Shown here: piece after piece, positions 8,215 through 18,670 of the stretch
Layout: each line of letters begins with the position of its first letter
Numbering within the stretch: the first letter of the stretch is position 1
Origin: Tulasnella sp. 424
Taxonomy: Eukaryota; Basidiomycota; Agaricomycetes; Cantharellales; Tulasnellaceae
Reading direction: 5' to 3'
Assembly: GCA_019633425.1 (NCBI GenBank)
Contig: WSUB01000346.1
Coordinates: 1-18,919 of the forward strand
DNA length: 18,919 nt
Translations under genes and position numbers: made by a program
Notes under the pieces: model-generated
Database searches by the model: none
The model's input: the letters and a program-made list of their open reading frames with translations, nothing else
What the model was told of the DNA's origin: nothing

Positions 8215-11200
8215 ATGGCCAGGAACAAGAAGAAAGCCTTCAAGAGCAGGAAGCGCACAGACGATAACGAAGTCGTCGTAAACAAGGACGGCTGGACCAA
8301 TCGACCGTCGATGCCAGAGCGCGAAGGAGAGTGGACGATGGACTGGTCAAACGCAAGATTCGAGGCGTATTACAGGCATTTCCAGAAGGTCCTGCCAACA
8401 GACGAGTGGGACACGTTCATGGAGTATATGAGGAAGACGCTTCCCACAACCTTCAGGCTTCCAGCGGGAAAATTGTAAGAAGGACTGTTCTCGGTCTACG
8501 CTAGCCTTATTGTGCTCACTCATGGTGCATTCACAGAACTACGCCAACCATTGCGGACATCATTGCCACTATTCATATCCCACACCTCTCCGGAATTGAG
8601 TTTGAAGGAGAGAAGGTAGATCCGCCGAGAATTCTTTCCTGGTCAGTCTTCTTGTCGCTCAGTGGCTGCAAGTAACCAACGGCTACTGTTAGGTACCCAA
8701 GAGGTCTAGGCTATGAATTCAGCGCACCAAAACGAGTCCTCAGGAAGCTTCCAGAGATGAAGGAATTCCACCAGTTCCTCGTTTACCAAACGGAAGTGGT
8801 AAGTGAGCAGTCTCCCGATTTTCCTAAGGTCTCTAATAATGCACCGTCGGCAGGGTAATATTTCGCGGCAGGAGGCCGTCTCGATGGTTCCGCCTCTACT
8901 TCTTGACGTCCAGCCTGACCACGTCGTCCTGGATGCCTGCGCATCGCCAGGCTCCAAAACGGCCCAGCTGGTCGAAGCACTTCACACCAAGACGGATCCA
9001 ATTACTGGGGAAGCGTCCTTCGTCCCCTTTCCCAGCGGAATAGTCATCGCCAACGACGCGGAATATACACGAGCCCAACTACTTGTTCACCAATCAGCCA
9101 GATTACCTAGCCCTTCTTTAATGGTGACGAACCTAGATGCTAGCCTCTTCCCTACACTACGAGTAAGTCTTTGCTTCAGTCTTGCAGTGGTATTCATGCT
9201 GACTATGTGCGTATTCCGTTGCAGCTGGAAAATGGGGAACAGGTCTTCTTCGACCGCATCCTTTGTGACGTCCCTTGCAGCGGAGATGGGACTCTACGCA
9301 AAAACGTTGGCATATGGAAGAAATGGAGCACTGGTGACGGGAATGGCCTCCACAGGTTCGGTCTCGCTCCTTCCAAATCATATATTCATCTCATTCTCAT
9401 TAGCTTGCGTCGTGTGTTCTATTTTTGACAGCCTTCAGCTACGCATTCTTCTCCGAGCTATGAATATGCTTCGACCAGGAGGGAAAATCGTCTATTCGAC
9501 TTGCTCGATGAATCCCTTGGAGAACGAGGCTGTTCTAGCAGCTGCGTTGAACGTAAATCCAGGTCCGTCCATTCGACTCAACAGCTCTCCTCCCCCCTCT
9601 CACGTTTCTACAACATAGGGCAGTATATACTCGCACCCACCTCGGACCTTTTACCTGGTCTCATCCGTCGGCCTGGACTTTCTTATTGGAAAGTTGCAAC
9701 AAACGTGTCAACGAACGAGACTGAAGTGATAACAGGGGAGGATCTTAGTGGACAGCGGGACTTCGACAGCTATGAGGCATACTGCCAAGCAACTGATGGA
9801 GGTGAGATGAAGGTGCGAAGTCTTAAGTCTTGCGCCCTTGCTCGTAGAAGACCACTGATTCCAAAGCAACCTTGCCCATAGTTCGGCCGACCTAAATTCC
9901 ACAAGTCGATGTGGCCTCCGGAGAATGTTGGCGAGCTCGGACTTGAGAATTGGTTCGCAAACTTCTACCGCCCCCAGTAGTAAAGGAACTGATCTGGACT
10001 GCAACACATTTGGCTAGTCTTCGAATTTATCCTCATCTTCAGAACACGGGCGGATTCTTCGTCGCACTCATCCATAAACTCCCCGGGCAAGGTTCCGAGC
10101 CTGAAGCGTAAGTGCATGGTCAACCTTCCCACCTCTCGAGTGGAAACCATGAGACATGCTTAAAAGTTCCATATCTAGCATGTTGATACCTGATCCCATC
10201 ACGAATCCTGACGACGGCACAACCACTCCTGATGATTCTGTGCCAAAATCACCAACGAAACGTGCCGGGTCGCCTCCCCCTCAGCAACCTCCCTCCAAAA
10301 AGGTCAAGGTAGCGAAAAACGTGCACTCGAAATCCAAGGGGTCAGCTCAATCCGGAATGGTTATCGGCTCGGTCGGAACGAATCCCGGTGGCGCGGTATT
10401 CAAGGAGGCACCGTTCACATTTATTCATGAGATGGATCCCCTTCTGCAAGAAAGCCTGTGAGCGGTTTCCTTTGCAACTCACCTTCGGGCTTGGCACCGA
10501 TCCACCGTTTCGTGTCAGGAAACGCCTCCACCTCAAAACGTCTTTTCCATCCGCCAACGTATTCGTCCGACATCCGCCCACCGATTACATGAAGACTTTC
10601 TACTTTTGCAACTTACTTGTCAAATCTGTTATCCTTCACAATCAGCTCGAAAGGATACGCCTGGTTTCTGCCGGTGTGAAGGCCTTTTCAAGACAGGACA
10701 TGGGACCCGCCAATTCACTTCCTGATCCACCGATACCGGATGACAACGTCCAGCTGGGAGGAAGCGGAGACACTAATGGAGGGACATCGATCAACTACCC
10801 AAGGGACCGCCAGGTCGCTCTACGGTTTACAAACGAAGGCATCTTGACAGTGGTCGGCTTCGTCAACGATGAGGTCAAAATTCCTGCAGACCTCGAGACT
10901 TTGAAGCGCCTGCTATCCCTTCAGTTCCCGTTACTGGACCAATTAGTCAGCGGAAGCTTCGCTGAATTAATCCGGCCAAAATGTGCGTTCTAACTCCTCA
11001 ACCATGTCACCCACTCACGAATTTCGAATGGATAGCCACCGGAAGCTATATTGTCATCGTAGAACCGGGAAACACTGAGGACGGCGTGTAAGCTCAAAGT
11101 CCCTCCCCACCTCCTTCGATGGCTCACTTCAATTACTGCCAGTCTCCGGCACACGCTAATTCTCCCTTTGTGGAAATCGAGCACGTCTGTTTCGTTGATG

Positions 11201-11384
11201 GTGGATAAGCAGGGCAAATCGTAAGCCTTCTGTTCCCCCTTCTTGTTCAAGCCGCATGTTACTCATAAACTTTCGATGCAGCGCAATCAGTTTACAAGTT
11301 TTTGGTAAAGATGTCAGCCAACCCTCAAAGGCGGAAGACAACTCTGCAAAGGGCAAAACTGGAGACCTGGAGGATGAATTATAA
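8215..11384 (+). CDS. TRM4: tRNA (cytosine-5) methyltransferase Trm4/Ncl1 (NSUN2 type)
   Basis: The enzyme transfers methyl groups from S-adenosylmethionine to C5 of tRNA cytosines, mainly in the nucleus. Fourteen exons join in frame (2373 nt, 790 residues): 8215-8474, 8537-8641, 8693-8798, 8854-9162, 9225-9355, 9432-9562, 9619-9812, 9882-9952, 10018-10107, 10179-10457, 10519-10982, 11036-11087, 11143-11220 and 11282-11384. The order of blocks follows NSUN2: basic start [30 protein letters not shown] (158-173), SAM motif [10 protein letters not shown] (184-193), DVPCSGDGT with Cys278, YSTCSMNP with Cys328, [15 protein letters not shown], and a C-terminal PUA-like region. The two cysteines are 50 residues apart, as in human NSUN2. 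Yeast Trm4 is 684 residues and human 767. An acidic, Pro/Lys-rich insert (encoded from about 10190-10350) looks like a disordered, possibly nuclear-targeting segment. The frame is open upstream to 7891, but the ATG at 8215 fits the family start. Confidence 0.97.
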
Positions 11385-12454
11385 GTCTGGGGACCCGTAG
11401 ATCGAACCTATTCGCATTGATTGTCATCCTTAGGTCTAGTACAATAACACTCATGATTTCTGATGGACGGGTGAGATGTTTCTCCACCCCAGAAATGGGT
11501 GTGATTGCCTTTGCTCTCTGATTCCATAGAAAGACGCACCGTAGCAGGCACGATGCAGAGGAGCGCTACGAGCGTGAAGACGTTAAGCCACTTTTATGCC
11601 ATTCCATCCACAGCCTAGCATTCTCGTATTGCAACCGTTCGTGGGAAGGGATATACGGACAAGTGCAAACACCCGAACCACCCCTCACACGCCATTAATC
11701 CAATATCTTCTCCACGCCAAGATAAGTGCTTGCAAGAGACATTTTAAGAGTTTCCCTGGAATGACCCTCTTATTCTCGATTGTCTTGGCCGTCTAATATT
11801 ACCGGCGTATTCACGGCACACCTTGGGATTCTTCGGCGGTCCGAATTGCTCGGGGATTACCACTTTTGGCCTTCTTCATCCATAAGATCCGTTCAAGTGA
11901 CCTATGACAACTTCGACGTGCCCTGTCTCCTCCGAATCGTCCCGTACGTCTAAATTAAGCTTACGCTTTCAGATGGGTGCCGACTACCCAAAATTGCCGG
12001 CTGGCTGGTTCGCCGGAGATACCAGGGAAACTTTCGGGATCGTTGGCCAAGATGTAAATCTTCCCAAAGCTTCCGGAACGCACTTAAGCGCATTTGTCGC
12101 AGACAATCCATATGGAGATATTCGCTGGCCAAGCAAGGGGAGAATTAGTCGAGCAGCGAGTATGAAACCCAAATCGGAGGTATGCCGGTTGAACCCCCCA
12201 TTCGTCTGATCGACCATTCATTAGTAGTGTACGGACTGAAGAGAAGCTAGAGAATGTCTCAGACACCGTCAACTTCGCGCACCAGATGACTTTCTGCTTG
12301 TTTCGGAAAGGACGATCCTCGGCTTGGCTGTCGGGACGGGGTCGATTAGCATGGGGCTGCATGGGGCAAGAAGCTTCGACACTGTTTCTCGACTATAAAG
12401 TCACGACTTTGAAAAATCGATTTTTAACAAGCACAACCGAGCTCGCGATAAACC
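11385..12454. other. Intergenic between Trm4 and the esterase
   Basis: About 1.07 kb has no recognisable gene. Frames of 60-100 codons occur on both strands (for example 11904-12209 plus and 12084-12362 minus), but they overlap each other and match nothing I know. The right end is the esterase promoter. No canonical AATAAA is evident just after Trm4. Confidence 0.45.
12394..12400 (+). promoter_or_regulatory. Probable TATA box of the acetyl xylan esterase gene
   Basis: TATAAAG lies 61 bases before the ATG at 12455. The spacing suits a regulated fungal gene with a short leader. I did not find a convincing CreA-type (SYGGRG) site close by. Confidence 0.5.
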
Positions 12455-14083
12455 ATGGTATCTTTCAAGACTGTCTTTGCAACTTTGGCTGCTGTCATCG
12501 GCGTCAACGCCGCTGCCGGCTCCCTTCAACAGGTCTCTGGTGGCTTCGGAGCTAACCCGAACAACGTCGGTACGTGCAGCATGCCAAAACGTACCGTTCA
12601 CGGATGCACTAAGTACCTTTCGCGAGACAGGCTTTTATTACTACAAGCCTTCTAGGGTCGCGGCCAAGCCAGCTCTTATCGTAGCTATCCACTACTGCAC
12701 GGGATCGGCCCAGGCATATTTCAGCGGCACCCAATACGCCACCCTCGCTGACACTTACGGGTACATCGTCATCTACCCGGACTCGCCTCGAAGCGGCAAA
12801 TGCTTCGACGTCAATACGTAAGTGCTGAGTCGAAGTGTCTATTAACATGAATTAGTAAATTGAACCTCTCTTGCACTCAGGCCTCAAACTTTATCGCACA
12901 ACGGTGGTGGTGATTCTCAAGGCATTGCTTCGATGATCACGTACGCTATCAATACCTGGGGGGTTGATGCAGGCCGCGTCTTTGTTACTGGCACATCGTC
13001 CGGTGCTATGATGACGAACGTCATGGCTGGTTCTGTGAGCCTCGTTCATTTGAATAGAAAATCGCCTTATTAATTATACGCACTTTTCAAGTATCCCAAT
13101 CTTTTCCAAGCTGCCTCCGCCTACTCCGGTGTGCCTTTCGCTTGTTTCGCTGGCAGCAGCGACTGGAACAGCGCTTGTGCCAACGGTCAAACTTCCAAGA
13201 CCCCGCAGCAATGGGTGATTGCTGCTGTTGCTCAGATTGCTCTCCTTTTTTCGCTAATCTGATTTCTTTAGGGTGACCTTGTCCGCGCTGCCTATCCCGG
13301 GTACTCGGGACCTCGGCCTAGAATGATGGTCTGGCACGGAACCGCGTGAGTACCGATGATGGACTTCATCTAGTCTCCCCTAATCAATCCCTTATTCAAG
13401 TGACACAACCTTGTACTATGCTAACTTCCAACAAGAAATTAACGAGTGGACCAACGTTCTCGGCCAATCGACCACCGCAACAACTACCACGCAGAATGAT
13501 CCCCAGTCCGGCTACACTCACACCACTTATGGTTGTGTCGTACAAGCCTACTCGGCTTCCGGGGTCGGCCACACTGTTCCTGTCCACGAGAGCATCGACC
13601 TGCAATGGTTTGGAATCACTCCCGGTGGCCCTAGCTGCGTCACTAGTGGAACAACTACCACTACCACTACCACCACCACCATCGGGGGAACAACTACTAC
13701 TCCGATCACCACTTCTTCTCCGATCACTACTACTACCCCGATCACCACTACTACTCCGATCACCACTACGACAACTACAACAACGGCCGTGGGTGCGACT
13801 CAGACACATTGGGGTACGCACTGGGTCATTTCATCTTCGAGAGCGATGCTGATGGCGTCTATTTTTCTCCCTCACAGGCCAATGCGGAGGTTCGTTGACC
13901 ATTGCTGCTGATTGACGTTTACGCTGATTCAATCCACATGATTAGGACAACAATATACTGGTCCGACCGTCTGCGAGGCTCCATGGACTTGCAAGTATTC
14001 CAACGGTACGTTGACCTCAGCACCCGTTGTAAAACTGATACTTACCTCAGTTCCCAATAGCTTGGTACTCCCAATGCCTCTAA
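12455..14083 (+). CDS. Secreted CE1-type acetyl xylan esterase with C-terminal CBM1
   Basis: It probably removes acetyl groups from xylan outside the cell. Nine exons join in frame (1161 nt, 386 residues): 12455-12569, 12631-12817, 12881-13034, 13092-13214, 13272-13345, 13401-13813, 13878-13889, 13946-14005 and 14061-14083. Residues 1-20 are a signal peptide (MVSFKTVFATLAAVIGVNAA). The esterase domain follows, with IHYCTGSAQAYF near the oxyanion hole, GTSSG (Ser140 nucleophile), WHGTAD (Asp219) and GVGHTVP (His275). The order fits the catalytic triad of PHB-depolymerase-like CE1 enzymes. A Thr-rich, probably O-glycosylated linker (about 298-350) leads to a CBM1 (about 354-386) with WGQCGGQQYTGPTVC and a final WYSQCL, which anchors the enzyme on cellulose. 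A feruloyl esterase role is a less likely alternative; PRPRMMVWHGTAD and HNGGGDSQGI are closer to acetyl xylan esterases. One exon is only 12 nt. Confidence 0.95.
13702..13773 (+). repeat. 18-bp coding minisatellite in the esterase linker
   Basis: Four copies of an 18-bp unit beginning CCGATCACYACT start at 13702, 13720, 13738 and 13756. Each encodes a six-residue Pro-Ile-Thr-rich segment (PITTTT type). Because the unit is a multiple of three, copy-number change would alter linker length without breaking the frame. Confidence 0.85.
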
Positions 14084-14698
14084 AGAGATACTACTTTGGG
14101 ACTTCCTTAAGCTTGTGTCTGTTGTTGCTCGCAACTTTATACATTCTTTGGGATGCATCGGATGATGCGGCATCCTTGACGAAAATTTGCCTAGTGCCCC
14201 TGGACTTCAATTCAAACTACCGCACGGGTGTCCGCGAGTCGTTCGAATACTCATTTCCTCCGTCCTCATGGCCAGTTCGAGTGCTAAGATAGACACTTAG
14301 GGCGCGTTATTCTTCGGTCGATTTCGTTCTTATTACCTGATCAGGTTTTTGACCGCCCGCGACGGCCAGGGGTCCTTGCGACAGCGTCGAATCCTCAACC
14401 CGCCCAGAATCCAGTTCACACCCTTTTTACCTAATGGAGAGGGCAGTTAGTCAGTTCCCCCTCCCTCCCGATTCCGCTTTTGATCGCTAGCCTTTGCTAA
14501 CCTTAGAACAATCGCTGACCGTGGCTGATAAAGTTCACCCGAGGTCGATTCGAATTCCCTTACATACATCGAATAACAGAGAATTTCAATAAACCGAACC
14601 CTACTTTAAATTGTACTGACATATAGTCCTTGACCGTACGATTCCGACGGTGGTCTTACCTAAGCAATTCTTGGTTTGGTTCCTGAGAAACAAGATCG
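14084..14698. other. Region downstream of the esterase, no gene seen
   Basis: About 600 bases have no recognisable coding region or RNA gene. An AATAAA occurs at 14588-14593, but at 500 bases past the esterase stop codon it is far for a polyadenylation signal. The stretch 14300-14640 is unremarkable mixed sequence. Confidence 0.4.
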
Positions 14699-15324
14699 AC
14701 GTCCCCCAGAGTTCTGCGGTATATTATTGGCATCCCTCTACATGCATCGGCGCGTCGCCTCGGCACCTCTCTGGCGTCCCCTCAGCATCCATTAGCGTCC
14801 CACTTTCTCTCGCGTTCTGTTGTCAACATCGACAATTCCATCAGCGTCCCCAAATGAGATCAAACCCTCCTTCGTCCCCCGTGACAACATCCCCGTCATT
14901 GCTTACGTAACACTTCCGCACCGCTGCCTAAAGCGTCCCCCTGGTTCCCTATCTGGCCATTATTGGCGTCCCCATACCCGCCGACACACCCTTCCCATGG
15001 GCGTCCCCTAGGGGGACGCTGTTCGCCTTCCATCTTCTAACATTAGCATTGGCAACATTAGCACGATAAAACGTCCCCATATGACGTCACAGGCCCTCTT
15101 TTGGCTTCCCAGCACCTCTGAGCGTCCCTCCTCCAATCCTTAGGCCTACATTCTGTTTTCGGCGTCCCAATAAGCGTCCCCTCACACGCAGCACACTTTT
15201 AGCGTCCCCTCCCTTTTCCTCTCGCGCACCCAACCAGGTGTTGGCGTCCCCACTCCTCGCTCCTCCTTGCTGACTTCATCATCCCGCTGACACCTTGCCG
15301 CCGTTTCACACCTTCGGCGTCCCC
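14699..15324 (+). repeat. Cluster of about 15 GCGTCCC(C) motifs
   Basis: (G/A)CGTCCC(C/A/T) occurs on the plus strand at 14699, 14774, 14795, 14844, 14933, 14966, 15001, 15071, 15122, 15162, 15174, 15202, 15244 and 15317. A weaker TTCGTCCCC is at 14871. One reversed copy (GGGGACGC, 15012-15019) faces the copy at 15001-15008 across TAG, making an 8-bp inverted repeat. Spacing is irregular, 12 to 75 bases, and the sequence between motifs is unrelated, so this is not a simple tandem repeat. It lies upstream of the Cdh1-like gene and may be a cluster of binding sites, but that is inference. Confidence 0.8.
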
Positions 15325-15582
15325 TCCACAAACCCAAACAAAAGCCGTTCACCATCGCCACCCTCACCCAAAAGTAGGCGTTCTACAGAGTCCTCCAATA
15401 CCAACCCCACTGTTAACGACAGCCAACTATCGGGTGGACAACACACTCCTGTCGGTTGCTCTCAAGACAGTGTCCCGCCCCATCCAACCCAGACATATTT
15501 CAATCCGAACCGAGCGGACGTTACCAACTCGAAAAATCTGCTTGGCCCCCGACTGTTCTCGCGCCGTGTACGGAAGTGCTAG
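15295..15582 (+). other. Unassigned open frame, Ser/Pro-rich
   Basis: This 95-codon frame starts at an apparent alternative start (no ATG at 15295) and is rich in Ser, Pro and Asn (for example SRSPSPPSPKSRRSTESS). It matches no family I know. It precedes the exon-intron modules, and another frame over 15456-15594 can be spliced into the first module. It may be part of a 5' leader or an unrelated short gene; I cannot decide. Confidence 0.2.
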
Positions 15583-15594
15583 AAATGGGGATTA

Positions 15595-16342
15595 GTGAGT
15601 ACTTTCCGCCCCTCGCTTCCTATTTGCATCACTTACTCTGGAACTTTCGCCTGCCGCAGATGCGCCGCTACCATGCATCCATCCCCCAACGCGCCCAGCC
15701 CCGTTGATCTTCGCCGTACCTAAGGACGCTATTACAACACCTGGAGGAGCTGGGTGAGATGACGTATGGCTGTTGTCCTTTGCCCATTTTCGGCATTGCA
15801 TCACTGACTCTTGGATATTCATTAGAACGACGCTTTATGCTACAAGCGACCTTCCAGTCACCACACGATGATCTCGAACACCCCATTAAACGCCTTCACA
15901 ATATTTTTAGGAGCTGTAAACGATACCTGGTAAGCGTTTCTCGTTGTTCTCCGGTGAATTCAGCCACTTACGTTTGGATTTTGATCAGAACGACGCTCCG
16001 CCGCCTGCACCTGCACGACGATCTTCAAGACGCTCAATGGCGTCATTGCAACGCCCGAAAGAGCCGGTGAATGTGCCACGTAAGTGATTTCAGCCGTTGA
16101 CTCTAGAACTTCATTACTTACCTGTCAGCCCTGATTAGGACTTCCATGAACGACGTGCACGAGCCTTGCAGAACAACAGCACGATGTCGAAGGCCCCCAA
16201 CGCCGCTCTGACTACATCGGATAGGCTATAGAATATACTACGTAAGTGCTTTGAGTCGTTTATTCGCTTGAATTCTAACTTACCTCGGCGCATTGATTAG
16301 AACGACTTCCGACGACCCGCACGACTCTGAGCGAGGCGATCA
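15595..16342 (+). repeat. Tandem exon-intron modules before the Cdh1 start
   Basis: Five intron-like segments run from 15595-15659, 15754-15825, 15930-15988, 16080-16138 and 16242-16300. Each starts GTGAG or GTAAG and ends in AG. The last three are all exactly 59 nt and align without gaps, sharing GTAAG at the start, ACTTAC at positions 37-42 and TGATYAG at the end; the last two agree at 38 of 59 positions. The first two share GCATCACT.ACTCT with each other. The exons between them (94, 104, 91 and 103 nt) mostly begin AACGAC or contain AACGACG, and each has an ATG in a similar place. The last exon holds CAATGGCGCAATCG with the Cdh1 start at 16343. No continuous reading frame passes through all modules, so they may be alternative leader exons or decayed duplicates. 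Confidence 0.65.
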
Positions 16343-17905
16343 ATGGCGCAATCGTCATATGCATCTTCATCCTCGAGAGCCTCGCCCACTCCACCACTAC
16401 TAGGACCAGCAGTCTCTGCTACCACCACACCTTTGTCGAGTCCAAGAAAACGGAAGCGGGCTGGCAACAGCGCATCAGCAGATCGGTACGTTCCCAGTCC
16501 TTCCTTCGCCCTCGTCACGACTTGGTCGTGCACCAGAGCAATCTATTGTCGCCTCTCCTCAAATATGGATCCGAGGGTTTCTGCAACAGAAGCGCGCCTT
16601 GTATAGTCTCGGTCCTTTCTGCGTGCTCGATGCTCGATCGACGCATCCCTGGTCAGACTCTGTCGAGATTCATGTTTGGAATTGCCCGGTCCACATCATG
16701 GCTTCGTCATCCTTTACGATTAATGCTGAATGACTTCTAAATCTCGCTAGGTTTATCCCTTCCGCGTCCTCCACCGCTTATGACTTGCTGGATCCTGTCG
16801 CCAACGGAGGACTAGGATCAGCATTCACCGGTCCTTCCACGCCCTCTAAATCTACAAAGAGGACGATGGCTATCGGCATTGACGCTCAGACGGGCGAGGA
16901 ACCCGTATATCAGCGCTCCAGCGTGTCCTGACTGGCGCCCCTTTTGCAGAGCAAGCCAACCATGCATTCAACGAGGCGCTGTCAAACGAACTTTTTCCTA
17001 CCGCATCTGCGTCGTCTTCTTCAACGTCACACTCGTATTTATCCTCACCAGCTCGCTCGCCCGTTCGCCATTCTGCCTCTTCGTCTTCACTCAACAGCGC
17101 CAGCAACATTACAACAATCATCAGTACATCCTCCACACCAGCACCAGGTCCATCATACTGCCTCCTCCCCCCACCGCCCACCTCAAACACCAAGTCGCAA
17201 TAGAATCCTTACTTTCGTCAGTCCAAGCAGTTGGAGCAGGCAAGGCCAAGTGTTTGGTAATGAGGGGGTTCCCTTGAATGCGTCAACAGGACTGGAGAGT
17301 CCCCCTGAGGTCTACAACACGTCTCCAATCCGTGAGACTACTCAAGATGTGTTGCTTTCTTCAAGGCACTCTATACGACCGGTTGCCAAAACACCCTTCA
17401 AGGTGCTAGACGCGCCCGATTTAATGGTACGATAACCTTCCGGTAGATCCTTCGCCATACACTCTGACGAGATCGTTCATCTTCTAGGACGATTTCTATC
17501 TAAACCTGGTCGACTGGTCGTCCAATAATGTTGTCGGCTTGGCATCATGCGCATACCTATGGTTAGCAAATACCTCCAAGGTCATCAAGCTCTGCGACCT
17601 TCAAGGCGATAACATTTCAGGAGTGGTATGGGAGAGAAATGTAAGGGTCATGAGTGTTGGCCCGCGATTTGTAGTGATGGCTCATCCGACGTGGTTTTCA
17701 GGGAGCGACGCTTGCAGTTGGGACGCATCAGGGCAAGATTCACATATATGACACCGAAGCCGTTCGAGCCGTTCGAACCTATGAGAACCATTCCAGCCGC
17801 GTCGGTGCTCTCGCGTGGTCTCTTTCAAGGTTATTGGCCTTAGCTGGGTTGAGCTGGGTTTGGAGGATTTTGGTGCTGGGTCAGACTGGCCCTGCCCAAC
17901 AGTAA
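16343..17905 (+). pseudogene. CDH1: Cdh1/Fizzy-related APC/C activator, truncated by repeat insertion
   Basis: Cdh1 recruits substrates to the anaphase-promoting complex with a WD40 propeller. Exons in my model are 16343-16485, 16751-16904, 16950-17426, 17488-17640 and 17702 onward. Recognisable parts are the C-box DRFIP (residues 47-51, split by an intron), PFKVLDAPDL, DDFYLNLVDWSS, then YLWLANTSKVIKLCDL (blade start), ATLAVGTHQGKIHIYD and SSRVGALAWS. PFKVLDAP points to Cdh1 rather than Cdc20. After LSRLLA (about 17839), where relatives continue with SSGSRDR, the sequence enters a tandem repeat and reaches TAA at 17903-17905. About six of seven WD40 repeats and the C-terminal IR tail are missing here. 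A GTAAGC at 17902 could act as a donor if the rest lies beyond the window. The first intron (265 nt) is unusually long for this locus. I call it a pseudogene or an interrupted gene. Confidence 0.75.
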
Positions 17906-18670
17906 GCCTTGCTCTGGGTTGGGGTTATGGGACAGCACACCAGCCCTTAGCATAGCGGACCAGTCCCACCTTTGTGTGTGGCGGGTCCATACCTCCTCCA
18001 GCGGTGGGGCAAGGCTGGCAGAATTGTGTGTGCTTGGGACTCCACTGCCAGCAGAACGGCGGATCCAGCCCACCAAGGCCATCCCCCTGCACAGAAGACC
18101 CACCCAACCATGGAGCAGTGGGACTGGTCCACCAGAGCTGGCCCCACATGTGGCAGACCAGTCCTAACACTGTGTGTGTTAGGTCTCCATTGCCAGCAGA
18201 ATGGTGGATTTGGCCCACCAAGGCCAGCCCCCTGCATGGTGGGCCCACCCCACCATCATGGGTGCTGAAGCTATACTGCCATGGGGGTGGTGGGACTGGT
18301 CCGTCAAAGCTAGCCCTGCAAAAGTAGGCCCAGCCCCACCAGTGGGTGTGCCAGGGCCCAACTGCCTTTAGAAAAGAATGAGGGATCCAGCCATCCAAGG
18401 CCAGCTCCTTGCATGGCCAACCCACCCAGTCAGGGGGCGGTGGGACTGGTCCATCAGACATGGCAGACCAGTCCCCCCACTGTATATGCTGGGTCCTCAC
18501 TGCCTGCAGAGCAGCGGATCTGGCCCACCAAGGCCAACCCCCTACGCGGTGGGCCCACCCTGCCAGGGGTGGTGGGACTCCACCACAGCTGGCCCCACAT
18601 GTGGCGGACCAGTCCCGCCATTGTGTGTGCTGGGTCCTTACTGCCTGCAGAATGGCGGATCTGGCCCACG
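17840..18670. repeat. Imperfect tandem repeat, units about 130-180 bp
   Basis: A unit marked by GGATCYRGCCCACCAAGGCC recurs; its GGAT starts lie at 18061, 18206, 18383, 18516 and 18657 (spacings 145, 177, 133 and 141). Other unit parts are TGTGTGTGCTGGGTCC, GTGGGCCCACCC and GGTGGGACTGGTCC. Each unit carries GGACTGGTC facing GACCAGTCC, as at 18121-18129 with 18156-18164 and at 18442-18451 with 18466-18475. Some have CCACATGTGG in the loop. Several frames stay open on both strands because of low stop-codon content; no gene is inferred. It begins inside Cdh1 coding sequence and ends at GTTAGGTTAGGTTA (18670-18683). Confidence 0.85.

Noticed and set aside
14699..15324. CRISPR-like or simple tandem array
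   Set aside because: The repeated word is only 7-8 bases, spacing is irregular (12-75), and the genome is eukaryotic; a motif cluster fits better.
17925..18500. 191-codon minus-strand frame and others across the tandem repeat
   Set aside because: Open frames occur on both strands because the repeat has few stop codons. The products are repetitive and rich in Trp, Pro and His, with no domain.
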